Part shown: positions 54,300 through 63,795 of the stretch, in pieces
Numbering within the stretch: position 1 is the stretch's first letter
Layout: the number at the start of each line of letters is the position of its first letter
Assembly: GCF_009192745.1 (NCBI RefSeq)
Contig: NZ_VTFV01000010.1
Coordinates: forward strand, 62,001-126,000
Reading direction: 5' to 3'
DNA: 64,000 nucleotides
From: Arthrobacter citreus
GTDB taxonomy: Bacteria; Actinomycetota; Actinomycetes; Actinomycetales; Micrococcaceae
Notes under the pieces: generated by a model
What the model was told of the DNA's origin: nothing
What the model saw: the letters and a program-made list of their open reading frames with translations, nothing else
The model's database searches: none
Translations under genes and position numbers: made by a program

Positions 54300-54797
54300 C
54301 TCCGCGGACCCCAGAACGCCGTCAATGGCGACGTTTTCCCAGAGATCCGCTATGGCAAAGAGGATCGGAAAGGCCCACAACACCCAGCGAAGCGAACGTC
54401 GCCGGGTATTGAGCCCGATGATCAGCAGCCAGGCGAATCCGAACATCAGGGGAAAGAGGGTACCTGCCGTCTTGTGGACATAGCTGAGCTGGCCCAGCGC
54501 ATCGGCATCCAATGCCGAGCGCAGGGCCGCCAGGTACTCCATGTCGTACCCGCCGATCAGCGAGTCCGGCATGGCCAGGCCCCCCGAAAGCTGGGTCATC
54601 TGGTTCAGCACCAGCAGGTGGTAGTACCAGAACATAAACAGCGCGGTGGCCGCTGCGGCAATCACGACCAAATTGGCGTTGGTCTTGGCTTGCTGCGGCG
54701 TCCGCTGCGTTGTTGTATTGGCGGGGATCTGCTGCCCTGCCGGAAGTTGTGCCTTGTCGCCGTGCTTCGCGGCGCGCTGTGCCGGAGTTTTACCCAT
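54153..54797 (-). CDS. Four-helix membrane protein, unknown
   Basis: This 214-residue protein has a polar N terminus (1-42) and four hydrophobic helices (about 43-65, 112-130, 136-155 and 180-202). The loop QLSGGLAMPDSLIGGYDMEYL between the first two helices is probably outside the membrane. The last 49 codons overlap the convergent MMPL gene on the opposite strand. No family is recognised. It is divergent from the inositol-phosphatase-type gene. The start ATG lies at 54797 in a purine-poor context, so expression may be low. Confidence 0.72.
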   Translation of the reverse strand: MGKTPAQRAAKHGDKAQLPAGQQIPANTTTQRTPQQAKTNANLVVIAAAATALFMFWYYHLLVLNQMTQLSGGLAMPDSLIGGYDMEYLAALRSALDADALGQLSYVHKTAGTLFPLMFGFAWLLIIGLNTRRRSLRWVLWAFPILFAIADLWENVAIDGVLGSAELAAGDAGLASILTVARWVLLGLSLVASVLAVFSARPGRPPEPVTEDKH

Positions 54798-54858
54798 GCT
54801 TCCAGTATGGCGGAGGGGGCAGCGGGCATTCCTGCGGGCAGCCGGGGAACGGACGGTT

Positions 54859-54864
54859 TAGGCT
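54859..54864 (+). promoter_or_regulatory. Candidate -10, leaderless inositol-phosphatase-type mRNA
   Basis: TAGGCT ends seven bases before the ATG at 54872, and no Shine-Dalgarno is visible. This spacing suggests transcription starts at or next to the start codon. Confidence 0.35.
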
Positions 54865-54871
54865 AAGGCCC

Positions 54872-55672
54872 ATGAGCGCGAATGCCACTGAAGAAGATTT
54901 CGCCCTTGCCGGGTCCCTGGTCCGGGAGGCCGGTGCCCTTGCCCTGGCCATGCGCAGCGAAGGGTTGACGGGAAAACAAAAAACCTCGGTCTCCGACGTC
55001 GTGACCGCAGCAGACCATGCAGCAGAAAAGCTGGTCCTTGAAACCTTGCGCAGGCTGCGCCCCGAGGACGGGATCCTCGGCGAAGAAGGCGCCAGCCATC
55101 AGGGAACGTCCGGGCGCACCTGGGTTATAGATCCCGTGGACGGTACCTATAACTTCCTCTCGGGATCGACGTACTGGTGCTCGGCCCTGGCGCTGCGGGC
55201 CGAGCCGGCGGACCCGCAGGCGGAAGACCCCGAGGTGCTGCTGGGTGCCATCTACCAGCCCCAGGAGGACCGCCTCTGGCTTGGTGGCCCGGGGCATCCC
55301 GCCACGTTGAACGGAGCGGTACTGGCACCACAGGCTGACGCGGGGCTGGATCGTCTCAGCGCCGGCACGTACCTGCACCCAACCTGGCTGCGCCGGGACG
55401 ACGTCGCCGGCCCATGGATCAGTGCCGCTGCCGGCGCCGCAACCCTGCGGATGCTGGGCAGCGGTTCCTGCGACCTGGGTTCGGTGGCGGCCGGCAGGCT
55501 CGGCGCCTGGTTCCAGCACAGCTGCCCGGAATGGGACTGGCTGCCCGGGAAGGCGATTGTGGAGGCTTCCGGCGGCACGACGGCGGTTCTTGAAGTTAAC
55601 GGGTTCCGCTGGCACATTGCCGGCCCTGCGACGGCGGTGCGGGAGATCCGGCACCGGCTAGCGGAAAGCTAA
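54872..55672 (+). CDS. Inositol monophosphatase-family protein
   Basis: This 266-residue Mg2+-dependent phosphatase of the IMPase/FIG/CysQ fold has the metal ligands GEEGAS (Glu), DPVDGTYNF (two Asp) and, near the end, EWDWLPGKAIVEASGG with the third Asp. Possible substrates are inositol phosphate, histidinol phosphate (HisN type) or PAP; the sequence alone does not decide. ATG 54872 starts the conserved helix. The earlier open frame from 54710 is antisense to the neighbour and unlikely to be coding. pcrA follows in the same direction 73 bases later. Confidence 0.9.
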   Translation: MSANATEEDFALAGSLVREAGALALAMRSEGLTGKQKTSVSDVVTAADHAAEKLVLETLRRLRPEDGILGEEGASHQGTSGRTWVIDPVDGTYNFLSGSTYWCSALALRAEPADPQAEDPEVLLGAIYQPQEDRLWLGGPGHPATLNGAVLAPQADAGLDRLSAGTYLHPTWLRRDDVAGPWISAAAGAATLRMLGSGSCDLGSVAAGRLGAWFQHSCPEWDWLPGKAIVEASGGTTAVLEVNGFRWHIAGPATAVREIRHRLAES

Positions 55673-55729
55673 GGGCGCCCGGGCCGGCCGGGCGGAAACG
55701 GCGTCCGGGAAAATGTCGGGGCCAGCACC

Positions 55730-55735
55730 TAGACT
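55730..55735 (+). promoter_or_regulatory. Candidate -10 of a leaderless pcrA mRNA
   Basis: TAGACT lies ten bases upstream of the pcrA ATG at 55746. The intervening bases (TAAAACCACC) contain no Shine-Dalgarno. The -35 region is not recognisable. Confidence 0.4.
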
Positions 55736-55745
55736 TAAAACCACC

Positions 55746-58247
55746 ATGGACTATCTCTTTGATCCGTACTTTTCCACGCCCGCCAAGACCAAGGCCTCCG
55801 CTGACCCCGATGCAGCCCCGGCCGGGGAAGAAGCCGGCCGGAAACCGGGCGCCAACACCGCAGCGGCCGGCGGACAGCCCCGCGCCGGTTCCGGACGCGT
55901 GGACGAAGCCCGGGCCGCGGACCTCCTTCGCGGACTGAACCCGCAGCAGGAGGAGGCCGTCAAGCACGCCGGATCCCCGCTGCTGATCGTCGCCGGTGCC
56001 GGGTCGGGCAAAACCAGGGTGCTCAGCCACCGGATCGCCTACCTGCTGGCCACCGGACGGTCCAACCCCGGCCAGATCCTAGCCATCACCTTCACCAACA
56101 AGGCTGCGGCGGAGATGCGGGAGCGCATCGAGTCTCTCGTGGGCGGGGTAGCCAAAACCATGTGGATCTCCACTTTCCACTCCTCCTGCGTGCGGATCCT
56201 GCGCCGGGAAGCCAAAGCCGTGGGGATGAACTCCAACTTCTCCATCTACGACTCAGCGGACACCCTGCGCCTGATCACGCTGGTGGCCAAGGGCCTGGAC
56301 CTTGACCCCAAGCGATTCGCGCCCAAGGCCATTGCCAACAAGATCTCCGGCCTCAAGAACGAGCTCATCGACGACGAGTCCTACGCCTCAAGCGCCAACT
56401 ACTCGGACCCGTTCGAGCAGGCCGTGGCCCAGGTCTACACCGGGTACACCCAGCGCATGCGCCAGGCCAACGCCATGGACTTCGATGACCTGATCGCCCA
56501 GACGGTCTACATGTTCCGGGCCTTCCCTGGCGTGGCCGAATACTACCGGCGCCGGTTCCGGCACATCCTGGTGGACGAGTACCAGGACACCAACCACGCC
56601 CAGTACGCCCTGGTCCGCGAGCTCGTGGGAGTGGAAGGCGAAGGCCACCTGGACATCCCGCCGGCTGAGCTGACCGTGGTGGGCGACTCGGACCAGTCCA
56701 TTTATGCGTTCCGCGGGGCGGACGTCCGCAACATCGTGGACTTCGAGAAGGACTACCCGTCCGCGCGCACCATCCTGCTGGAACAGAACTACCGCTCCAC
56801 CCAGACCATCCTCTCGGCGGCGAATGCGGTGATTTCCCGCAACCCCAACCGTCCGGAGAAGAAACTCTGGACGGCAGAGGGCGACGGCGCGAAGATCGTC
56901 GGCTACGTGGGGGAGAACGAGCACGAGGAAGCCCGCTTCATCGCCGAGGAAATCGACCGGCTGCAGGATGAAGAGGACCTGCGCCCCGGCGACGTCGCCA
57001 TCTTCTACCGCACCAATGCCCAGTCCCGCTCGCTTGAAGACGTGCTGGTGCGCGTGGGCCTGCCGTACAAGGTGGTTGGCGGCACCCGCTTCTACGAGCG
57101 CAAGGAAATCAAGGACGCGCTGGCGTACCTGCGCGTGCTGGCGAACCAGGACGACGTCGTGAACCTGCGCCGCATCCTGAACGAACCCAAGCGGGGCATC
57201 GGTGACCGGGCGGAATACTCGGTGGCCGCACTCGCGGAACGGGAGCGGATCAGCTTCATGGCTGCCCTGCGCCGGGCCGAAGATGCTCCCGGACTGGCAA
57301 CGCGCTCGCTAAACGCCGTCAACGGCTTCGTGAAGCTGATCGACGACCTGGCCGAAGTGGCATCCGGCTCCGGTGCCTCCGCGGCCCTGGAAGCGGTGCT
57401 GGAACAGACCGGGTACCTGGCGCAGCTGCGTTCCAGCGCCGACCCGCAGGACGAGTCCCGCGTGGAGAACCTGGCGGAACTGGTCGCCGTCGTCCGCGAA
57501 TTCGAACGCGACAATCCCGAAGGAACCCTCGAACAGTTCCTGGAACAGGTCTCCCTGGTTGCTGATGCGGACCAGATCCCGGATGCGCCGGAAGGCTCCG
57601 CCGAGGAAGTGGCAGCCGCCGTCGAGGAATCCCGCCGCCAGGGCGTAGTAACCCTGATGACCCTGCATACTGCCAAGGGCCTTGAATTCCCGGTGGTGTT
57701 CCTGACCGGCATGGAACAGGGCATCTTCCCGCACCAGCGCTCCGCCACCGATCCGGCCGAACTGGCCGAGGAACGCCGCCTGGCCTACGTGGGACTGACC
57801 CGCGCCCGCCAGCGGCTCTACCTGACCCGCTCAGAGGTCCGCAGCATGTGGGGGCAGAGCCAGTACAACCCGGCCAGCCAGTTCGTCGGGGAAGTGCCTC
57901 CTGAACTCATTGAGTGGAAGCGCGAAGGCATGGACCGGCCCACCTGGGGCGGCGGCGGAAGCATCACCTCCAGCCGTTACAGCGGGTCGCACTGGGGTGC
58001 CGGCTCGGCGTCGTCCACCGGCGGGAGCATCGCCGCTGCGCCTGTCTCCAAGGCCATGGGCCGTGTCCAGCCGCAGAAGGAAGTCATTTCGGTTGCGGTG
58101 GGGGACAAGGTCAACCACACGTCCTTCGGCCACGGTCAGGTGCTGGCCGTGGAAGGTTCAGGGGACAAGACCGTGGCGAAGGTGAAGTTCGACGTCGGCG
58201 AGAAGCGCCTGCTGCTGCGTTATGCACCGCTGACCAAGGAGTCATAA
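55746..58247 (+). CDS. pcrA: ATP-dependent DNA helicase PcrA/UvrD
   Basis: This 833-residue SF1 helicase moves 3'-5' on single-stranded DNA in excision repair and removes RecA or stalled complexes. After an N-terminal extension of about 60 residues come Walker A GAGSGKTRVLSHR, DEYQDTNHAQY, GDSDQSIYAFRGA, QNYRSTQTIL, TLHTAKGLEFPVVFLTGMEQ and VGLTRARQRLYL. A disordered Gly/Ser linker leads to a Tudor-like RNA-polymerase-binding tail (VAVGDKVNHTSFGHGQVLAV). ATG 55746 is chosen; it lacks a ribosome site and may be leaderless. Confidence 0.97.
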   Translation: MDYLFDPYFSTPAKTKASADPDAAPAGEEAGRKPGANTAAAGGQPRAGSGRVDEARAADLLRGLNPQQEEAVKHAGSPLLIVAGAGSGKTRVLSHRIAYLLATGRSNPGQILAITFTNKAAAEMRERIESLVGGVAKTMWISTFHSSCVRILRREAKAVGMNSNFSIYDSADTLRLITLVAKGLDLDPKRFAPKAIANKISGLKNELIDDESYASSANYSDPFEQAVAQVYTGYTQRMRQANAMDFDDLIAQTVYMFRAFPGVAEYYRRRFRHILVDEYQDTNHAQYALVRELVGVEGEGHLDIPPAELTVVGDSDQSIYAFRGADVRNIVDFEKDYPSARTILLEQNYRSTQTILSAANAVISRNPNRPEKKLWTAEGDGAKIVGYVGENEHEEARFIAEEIDRLQDEEDLRPGDVAIFYRTNAQSRSLEDVLVRVGLPYKVVGGTRFYERKEIKDALAYLRVLANQDDVVNLRRILNEPKRGIGDRAEYSVAALAERERISFMAALRRAEDAPGLATRSLNAVNGFVKLIDDLAEVASGSGASAALEAVLEQTGYLAQLRSSADPQDESRVENLAELVAVVREFERDNPEGTLEQFLEQVSLVADADQIPDAPEGSAEEVAAAVEESRRQGVVTLMTLHTAKGLEFPVVFLTGMEQGIFPHQRSATDPAELAEERRLAYVGLTRARQRLYLTRSEVRSMWGQSQYNPASQFVGEVPPELIEWKREGMDRPTWGGGGSITSSRYSGSHWGAGSASSTGGSIAAAPVSKAMGRVQPQKEVISVAVGDKVNHTSFGHGQVLAVEGSGDKTVAKVKFDVGEKRLLLRYAPLTKES

Positions 58248-58448
58248 CACAGCCTCAGGCCCATAGCGGACAGGCCGGTTCTTCTACAAACTGTCGAACT
58301 GTGCCCTTCGTCACTAAAGCGGTAGTCTGTGGTGGGCCCCCGGTGCTAAGGGACTAAAGTGCCATTGGGGCAGCCCGGCTCGACGCATCTGCTTCTTGAT
58401 CAGCTGATCAATATGTAAACCTACTTCGACGTAGAAGGACACTAGCCC

Positions 58449-59618
58449 GTGGACCTGTTTGAATATCAGGCGCGCGATCTGTTTGAGGCGCACGGAGTAC
58501 CCGTGCTTGCCGGAATCGTGGCGCACACTCCTGAAGAAGCCAAAGCCGCAGCCGAGAAGATTGGCGGCGTCGTCGTCGTCAAGGCCCAGGTAAAGGTTGG
58601 CGGCCGCGGCAAGGCCGGCGGCGTCAAGGTCGCCAAGACCGCTGACGAGGCTTTCGAGCACGCCAGCAACATCCTCGGGATGGACATCAAGGGCCACACG
58701 GTCAAGAAGGTCATGATCGCCCAGGGTGCGGACATCGCCGAGGAGTTCTACTTCTCCGTCCTGCTGGACCGGGCCAACCGCAACTACCTGGCCATGTGCT
58801 CGGTTGAAGGCGGCATGGAAATCGAGCAGCTCGCCGTCGAGCGCCCCGACGCCCTTGCCCGAGTTGCCGTCGATCCGGCAGTCGGCATCGACCAGGCCAA
58901 GGCCGAAGAAATCGTCGATGCAGCCGGCTTCGCTCCGGAACTGCGCGAAGGCGTCGTGAACGCCATCCTGAAGCTCTGGGACGTCTTCACCAAGGAAGAC
59001 GCAACCCTCGTTGAGGTCAACCCGCTGGTCAAGACCGGCGCAGGCGACATCGTTGCCCTGGACGGCAAGGTCTCCCTGGACGAGAACGCTGACTTCCGCC
59101 AGCCCGGCCACGCCGAGCTGGAAGACAAGGATGCAGCTGACCCGCTGGAAGCCAAGGCCAAGGCGAACGACCTCAACTACGTCAAGCTCGACGGCGAAGT
59201 TGGCATCATCGGTAACGGTGCAGGCCTGGTTATGTCCACGCTCGACGTCGTTGCCTACGCAGGCGAAAAGCACGGCAACGTGAAGCCCGCCAACTTCCTG
59301 GACATCGGCGGCGGAGCTTCGGCATCCGTCATGGCCGCCGGCCTGGACGTCATCCTCAACGATGAGCAGGTCAAGTCCGTCTTCGTGAACGTCTTCGGTG
59401 GAATCACCGCCTGTGACGCCGTTGCCAACGGCATCGTCAAGGCCCTGGAGATCCTCGGTGACGAGGCCAACAAGCCGCTGGTCGTCCGCCTGGACGGCAA
59501 CAACGTCGAGGAAGGCCGCCGCATCCTGGCCGAGGCCAACCACCCGCTGGTTACCCTCGCAACCACCATGGACAACGGCGCCGACAAGGCTGCCGAGCTC
59601 GCCAACGCAGCTCGCTGA
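58449..59618 (+). CDS. sucC: Succinyl-CoA synthetase beta subunit
   Basis: This 389-residue ATP-grasp subunit of the TCA-cycle enzyme forms succinate and ATP or GTP from succinyl-CoA. It opens [18 protein letters not shown]. The ATP-grasp fold shows [20 protein letters not shown], and the C-terminal CoA-ligase part shows [18 protein letters not shown] and [13 protein letters not shown]. The GTG start has AGAAGGA ten bases upstream. The 201-base gap after pcrA has no gene and includes possible -10 boxes (TAGTCT 58322-58327). sucD follows 31 bases later. Confidence 0.97.
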   Translation: MDLFEYQARDLFEAHGVPVLAGIVAHTPEEAKAAAEKIGGVVVVKAQVKVGGRGKAGGVKVAKTADEAFEHASNILGMDIKGHTVKKVMIAQGADIAEEFYFSVLLDRANRNYLAMCSVEGGMEIEQLAVERPDALARVAVDPAVGIDQAKAEEIVDAAGFAPELREGVVNAILKLWDVFTKEDATLVEVNPLVKTGAGDIVALDGKVSLDENADFRQPGHAELEDKDAADPLEAKAKANDLNYVKLDGEVGIIGNGAGLVMSTLDVVAYAGEKHGNVKPANFLDIGGGASASVMAAGLDVILNDEQVKSVFVNVFGGITACDAVANGIVKALEILGDEANKPLVVRLDGNNVEEGRRILAEANHPLVTLATTMDNGADKAAELANAAR

Positions 59619-59649
59619 CCGAGCCGATCCCCAGAAAGAGAATTCACAC

Positions 59650-60552
59650 ATGTCTATCTTCTTGAACAAGGACTCCAAGGTCATCGTTCAGGGCATCACC
59701 GGCGGCGAAGGCACCAAGCACACCGCCCTGATGCTCAAGGCCGGGACCCAGGTTGTTGGCGGCGTCAACGCCCGCAAGGCCGGCACCACCGTGACCCACG
59801 GCGATGTTGAGCTCCCCGTTTTCGGCACCGTGGCCGAGGCCATGGAAAAGACCGAGGCTGACGTCTCGATCGTCTTCGTTCCGCCGGCATTCACCAAGGA
59901 CGCCGTGATGGAAGCAATCGACGCCGGCATCGGCCTCGTTGTGGTCATCACCGAAGGTGTTCCCGTACAGGATTCCGCCGAGTTCTGGGCCCACGCCCAG
60001 TCCAAGGTCGACGCCGACGGCAACCAGGTCACCCGCATCATCGGCCCGAACTGCCCCGGCATCATCACCCCGGGCGAAGCCCTCGTTGGCATCACCCCGA
60101 ACAACATCACGGGCAAGGGCCCGATCGGCCTCGTTTCGAAGTCCGGCACCCTGACCTACCAGATGATGTACGAACTGCGCGACCTCGGTTTCTCCACCGC
60201 CATCGGCATCGGCGGCGACCCGATCATCGGCACCACCCACATCGACGCCCTCGCAGCCTTCGAAGCTGATCCCGAGACCAAGGCGATCGTGATGATCGGC
60301 GAAATCGGCGGCGACGCCGAAGAGCGCGCAGCCGAGTTCATCAAGGCCAACGTCACCAAGCCCGTTGTTGGCTACGTGGCCGGCTTCACCGCTCCCGAAG
60401 GCAAGACCATGGGCCACGCAGGCGCCATCGTCTCCGGCTCCGCAGGAACCGCACAGGCCAAGAAGGAAGCACTTGAAGCAGCAGGCGTGAAGGTCGGCAA
60501 GACGCCGTCCGAGACCGCTGAACTGCTGCGCGAAGTTTTCGCTTCGCTCTAG
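59650..60552 (+). CDS. sucD: Succinyl-CoA synthetase alpha subunit
   Basis: This 300-residue alpha subunit binds CoA and carries the phosphohistidine intermediate. The CoA-binding opening is [19 protein letters not shown], the conserved cysteine region is [14 protein letters not shown], and the active His lies in [23 protein letters not shown] 59650 begins the conserved [10 protein letters not shown]; the upstream open frame overlaps sucC. AGAAAGAG lies ahead of the start. The pair is transcribed together and closed by a terminator at 60567-60604. Confidence 0.98.
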   Translation: MSIFLNKDSKVIVQGITGGEGTKHTALMLKAGTQVVGGVNARKAGTTVTHGDVELPVFGTVAEAMEKTEADVSIVFVPPAFTKDAVMEAIDAGIGLVVVITEGVPVQDSAEFWAHAQSKVDADGNQVTRIIGPNCPGIITPGEALVGITPNNITGKGPIGLVSKSGTLTYQMMYELRDLGFSTAIGIGGDPIIGTTHIDALAAFEADPETKAIVMIGEIGGDAEERAAEFIKANVTKPVVGYVAGFTAPEGKTMGHAGAIVSGSAGTAQAKKEALEAAGVKVGKTPSETAELLREVFASL

Positions 60553-60566
60553 TTCCACCAGCACAT

Positions 60567-60604
60567 ACCCCCGTGCCCGGTTTTCCGGTGCACGGGGGTT
60601 TTGT
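60567..60604 (+). terminator. Terminator after sucCD
   Basis: ACCCCCGTGC (60567-60576) pairs with GCACGGGGGT (60590-60599), with an inner CCGG/CCGG extension and a TTTT loop, followed by TTTTG. This is a classic intrinsic terminator. Confidence 0.9.
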
Positions 60605-60630
60605 GCGTCCATCACCAGAGAGACATATTG

Positions 60631-62019
60631 ATGAGTTCCAAGCGAGCCGCCCCCGGTACGCCGGTGCCGGCAGATCACCGGCGCGCCCTGCGCCGCGCCA
60701 CCTGGATCGCGACCCTTGGCGGGTTCCTTTTCGGTTATGACACCGGAGTGATCAACGGGGCGCTGCCCTACATGCAGGATGACCTGGGCCTTACCCCCTT
60801 TACCGAGGGACTGATCACCTCCAGCCTGCTCTTCGGTGCGGCCTTCGGCGCCGTGGGAGCCGGGCAGCTGGCCGACCGGCTGGGCCGGCGCCGGCTGCTG
60901 CTGATCCTCGCCGTCGTGTTCATGCTCGGAGCCGCGGGCACTGCCGCAGCGCCCGGGGTAGGGCTGATGGTGCTGGCCCGCGTAGTCCTGGGCCTGGCAG
61001 TGGGCGGCGCATCCGCCGTCGTACCCATGTTCCTGGCCGAGCTTGCTCCCGCATCCCGCCGCGGCCAGCTGGTGACCCGTGACCAGTTGATGATCGTCAC
61101 CGGGCAGCTCGCCGCCTTCGTCTGCAACGCAGTGATCGGCAACCTCTGGGGCGAGGAAGGCAACGTGTGGCGCTGGATGCTCCTGGTGGCCACCGTTCCG
61201 GCAGTAGCACTGTGGATCGGCATGCACTTTGTGCCCGAAAGCCCGCGCTGGCTGGGGTCGAAGGGCAGGTACGCGCAGATGCTTGAAGCGCTGCAGAAGA
61301 TCCGCAGCGCCGAAGAAGCCCAGGCGGAGTACGAAGAGATCAAGGGGCTGGCAGGCACCACACGCACCGGGCGGCTGAAGGACTTCGCCGAGCCGTGGCT
61401 GCTGCGCGTCCTGCTGATCGGCATGGGTCTGTCCATCGTGCAGCAGATTACCGGCGTGAACGCGATCATCTACTACGGCACGCAGATCCTGGCTGACGCC
61501 GGATTCGGCACGGAAGCGGCGCTGACCGCCAACATAGCGAACGGCGTTGTCTCCGTTGCCGCCGCCCTGATCGGCATCTGGCTGCTGGGTAAGGTATCGC
61601 GCCGGCCCATGCTCATCACCGGCCTGCTGGGTACCACCACCACCCTTGCGCTCATCGGTGCTGCCTCGATCCTCATGCCCGAAGGCACCGCCCGCGGTTT
61701 CACCGTCCTGTCCCTGACTGTCCTGTTCCTGGCCTTCCAGCAGGGTGCGGTGTCGCCGGTGACGTGGCTGATGCTGGCGGAAATCTTCCCGCTGCGGGTC
61801 CGCGGCCTGGGAATCGGTCTGTCCGTGTTCGTGCAGTGGATGGCCAACTTCGCGGTCGGCTTCTCCTTCCCCATGCTGATGGCCGCCCTGGGTATTTCCA
61901 ACACGTTCTTCATCTTCGTGGCCCTGGGCATCTGCGCCGTGCTGTTCGTCCGCCGGTTCATGCCGGAGACCCGGGGTCTGTCCCTGGAAGAGGTCGAACT
62001 GAAGCTGCGCAAGGCCTAG
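60631..62019 (+). CDS. Sugar porter family MFS transporter
   Basis: This 462-residue proton-sugar symporter has twelve helices and all sugar-porter signatures: GGFLFGYDTGVINGALP, the DRLGRRRLL loop, PESPRWL after helix 6, QQITGVNAIIYYGTQIL in helix 7 and the C-terminal PETRGLSLEE. Xylose, glucose, arabinose or inositol are typical substrates; which one is not evident. ATG 60631 follows the sucCD terminator by 27 bases with only a weak GAGAGA ribosome site. Confidence 0.92.
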   Translation: MSSKRAAPGTPVPADHRRALRRATWIATLGGFLFGYDTGVINGALPYMQDDLGLTPFTEGLITSSLLFGAAFGAVGAGQLADRLGRRRLLLILAVVFMLGAAGTAAAPGVGLMVLARVVLGLAVGGASAVVPMFLAELAPASRRGQLVTRDQLMIVTGQLAAFVCNAVIGNLWGEEGNVWRWMLLVATVPAVALWIGMHFVPESPRWLGSKGRYAQMLEALQKIRSAEEAQAEYEEIKGLAGTTRTGRLKDFAEPWLLRVLLIGMGLSIVQQITGVNAIIYYGTQILADAGFGTEAALTANIANGVVSVAAALIGIWLLGKVSRRPMLITGLLGTTTTLALIGAASILMPEGTARGFTVLSLTVLFLAFQQGAVSPVTWLMLAEIFPLRVRGLGIGLSVFVQWMANFAVGFSFPMLMAALGISNTFFIFVALGICAVLFVRRFMPETRGLSLEEVELKLRKA

Positions 62020-62020
62020 C

Positions 62021-62053
62021 CTGGGTGCGGTCCGTTCGCCGGACCGCACCCAG
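62021..62053. terminator. Terminator-like hairpin between porter and hydrolase
   Basis: A perfect 14-bp stem (62021-62034 with 62040-62053) with a five-base loop directly follows the porter stop and lies between convergent genes. There is no T tract, so efficiency is uncertain. Confidence 0.7.
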
Positions 62054-62077
62054 CGGCCCGGCGAACGGACGCCGCGG

Positions 62078-63640
62078 CTACGGCACTACCGGGTAGTTGC
62101 CAACCACCGGCAGCGAGACTGAGGCCGTGAAGGAGGCCAGGGCCGTGACCTTCGGGGAGGTGTAGACCGAGGAGCTGGGGGTCACCTGCAGTACCAGCCG
62201 GCTCTGCGGGGTTACCAGGTAGGAAATCTCCTCCAGCGGAACGGTAATGGTCCGTTCCGTGCCGTCCAGGATCAGTGGCACCGGTGTCACCTGGTTCCCG
62301 GCCACCAGCGAGCTCCGGGACTTGTCGATGATCTGGGCATAGACGTGCGTGTTCGGCGTCCGGGAGGTGCCTCTGTAGGTCAGCGTCAGCTGGGGCGCCC
62401 CGAAGACCTGCGTGGCCTCGGCCGGGGCCGCTACCGGGGCGTTGACGGACACCGGCGCCCAGGCTGCGGCGATGACTCCCCCGCTGACAGCCGCGGGGGA
62501 TAGCAGCAGGGTGCCCTTGCCCGTCCCGATAAGGGAGCCCACGGGTGCAGGGTATCCCTCGGCCGCCCTGGTGGTTCCCAGCTGGTCGATGAACTCGAAG
62601 CCTGGTCCGGTTGGAACGTCATTGCCGTCCAGATGCTTGCTGAACCAGTCCAGCACGGCGCCGGTAATGCGGTCCGGTCCGGCCACCCCGGAGGAGCACA
62701 GTCCGTGGCCGCCGCAGAACTGCAGCATCTTGACCTCGGTGCCGGTGGATTTGATGAGGTTGTAGTTCCGGGTGGCTTCATCGAGGGTGAACAGGGTGTC
62801 CACCGTGCCCTGGATGATCAGTGTGGGTGCCGTGATGGAGGTGAACATGCTCTGCGGCGTCAGGGAATCGAAGTAGGCAACCGATTCCGGGCTGAGGGTG
62901 TTCGGATACGTCATGCCTTCCCGGCAGGCCTTCCGCACCGGAGCGGCAAGTGCTCCGCTGTTGCCGACCAGTTCCCCCAGCTGCCCGGTCAGCGTTCCCT
63001 CCAGGCAGAGCAGGGTCCCCCAGCCGGACTTGAACGACCCGGCCTTGTAGAGGCTGGTGGTCAGGTTGTTCCACGCGATGGTGGGGGCAATGGCGTCCAC
63101 GCGCTGATCCAGCGAGGCGAGGACAAACTGGATCCCGCCGCCGTAGGAGGCCCCCGCCATGCCCAGCACCGGATCGCCGGGAGCATCCAGTTCCGCCTCC
63201 GGCTGCTGGGCAATGAAGTCGATGAGCACCTGCCCGTCGCGGCCTTCGAAGGCGGGGTTGTTAACATACGCTTCCCCGCCGCTGAGGCCGAAGCCGCGCG
63301 GATCCCACGTCACCACGTTGTAGCCGGCTTCCCGCAGCGGTGCGATCCCGATGGAGCCGATCAGGGTGCTGGTGGTCGTTGACGGAGTACGGCTTCCCGG
63401 CAGTCCGAAGCCCGGGCCCACCATGACGGTGGGTGCGGTTTCGCCCGCCTGCAGGCCCAGCGCGGGGAAAAAGTTGGTATGGATCGGCGTCCCGTCGAAG
63501 GATGGAACGACGACGTCGGTACGCGCCGCCGGCGGCGCAGCCGCCGCGCCGGGCCCGGTCAATGCCGAGGCCGGGGGCGCTGCCAGGACGGACGCTGCCA
63601 GGAGGGCGCCTGCGGCGAGCAGGGCTGGGGTTTTTCGCAT
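62078..63640 (-). CDS. Secreted alpha/beta hydrolase (S15/CocE-like)
   Basis: This 520-residue exported hydrolase resembles the X-Pro dipeptidyl-peptidase (S15)/CocE group. The signal peptide is MRKTPALLAAGALLAASV with an Ala-x-Ala cleavage region near residue 26. The catalytic triad is readable: Ser in GMAGASYGGGIQF, Asp in IIQGTVDTLF and His in FCGGHGLCSS. A C-terminal beta-rich domain (about 390-520) matches the S15 C-terminal jelly roll. No lipobox or wall anchor is seen, so it should be released. The substrate, ester or peptide, is unknown. Confidence 0.88.
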   Translation of the reverse strand: MRKTPALLAAGALLAASVLAAPPASALTGPGAAAAPPAARTDVVVPSFDGTPIHTNFFPALGLQAGETAPTVMVGPGFGLPGSRTPSTTTSTLIGSIGIAPLREAGYNVVTWDPRGFGLSGGEAYVNNPAFEGRDGQVLIDFIAQQPEAELDAPGDPVLGMAGASYGGGIQFVLASLDQRVDAIAPTIAWNNLTTSLYKAGSFKSGWGTLLCLEGTLTGQLGELVGNSGALAAPVRKACREGMTYPNTLSPESVAYFDSLTPQSMFTSITAPTLIIQGTVDTLFTLDEATRNYNLIKSTGTEVKMLQFCGGHGLCSSGVAGPDRITGAVLDWFSKHLDGNDVPTGPGFEFIDQLGTTRAAEGYPAPVGSLIGTGKGTLLLSPAAVSGGVIAAAWAPVSVNAPVAAPAEATQVFGAPQLTLTYRGTSRTPNTHVYAQIIDKSRSSLVAGNQVTPVPLILDGTERTITVPLEEISYLVTPQSRLVLQVTPSSSVYTSPKVTALASFTASVSLPVVGNYPVVP

Positions 63641-63739
63641 GGAGGACCTTTTCTGTGACGTCTTTGTCAGGCCGGCTCTTTTCTACCGGCCAGTAGGTTA
63701 GCCAGAGACTAGGTGCCCTAAAGATCGGCGGACAAGGCA

Positions 63740-63758
63740 CCGGCCTCCATCAGGCCGG
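63740..63758 (-). terminator. Small hairpin after the partial gene
   Basis: CCGGCCT and AGGCCGG form a 7-bp stem with a five-base loop, 38 bases downstream of the partial minus-strand gene. The nearby run of T (63771-63777) is on the other strand, so terminator activity is doubtful. Confidence 0.3.
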
Positions 63759-63795
63759 AGAAGGTCCAAAGTTTTTTGCCGGGAAGCCGAAACGC

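Noticed and set aside
59644-62049. 801-codon open frame on the minus strand across sucD and the sugar porter
   Set aside because: It is antisense to two conserved genes, rich in Gln/His/Gly as expected from the reverse of biased codons, has no family similarity and spans a terminator.
63694-63703. TAGGTTAGCC, a perfect half of an IdeR/DtxR box upstream of the secreted hydrolase
   Set aside because: The second half-site (AGAGACTAG) does not match. On the minus strand the same bases give TAACCT, which may simply be a -10 element.
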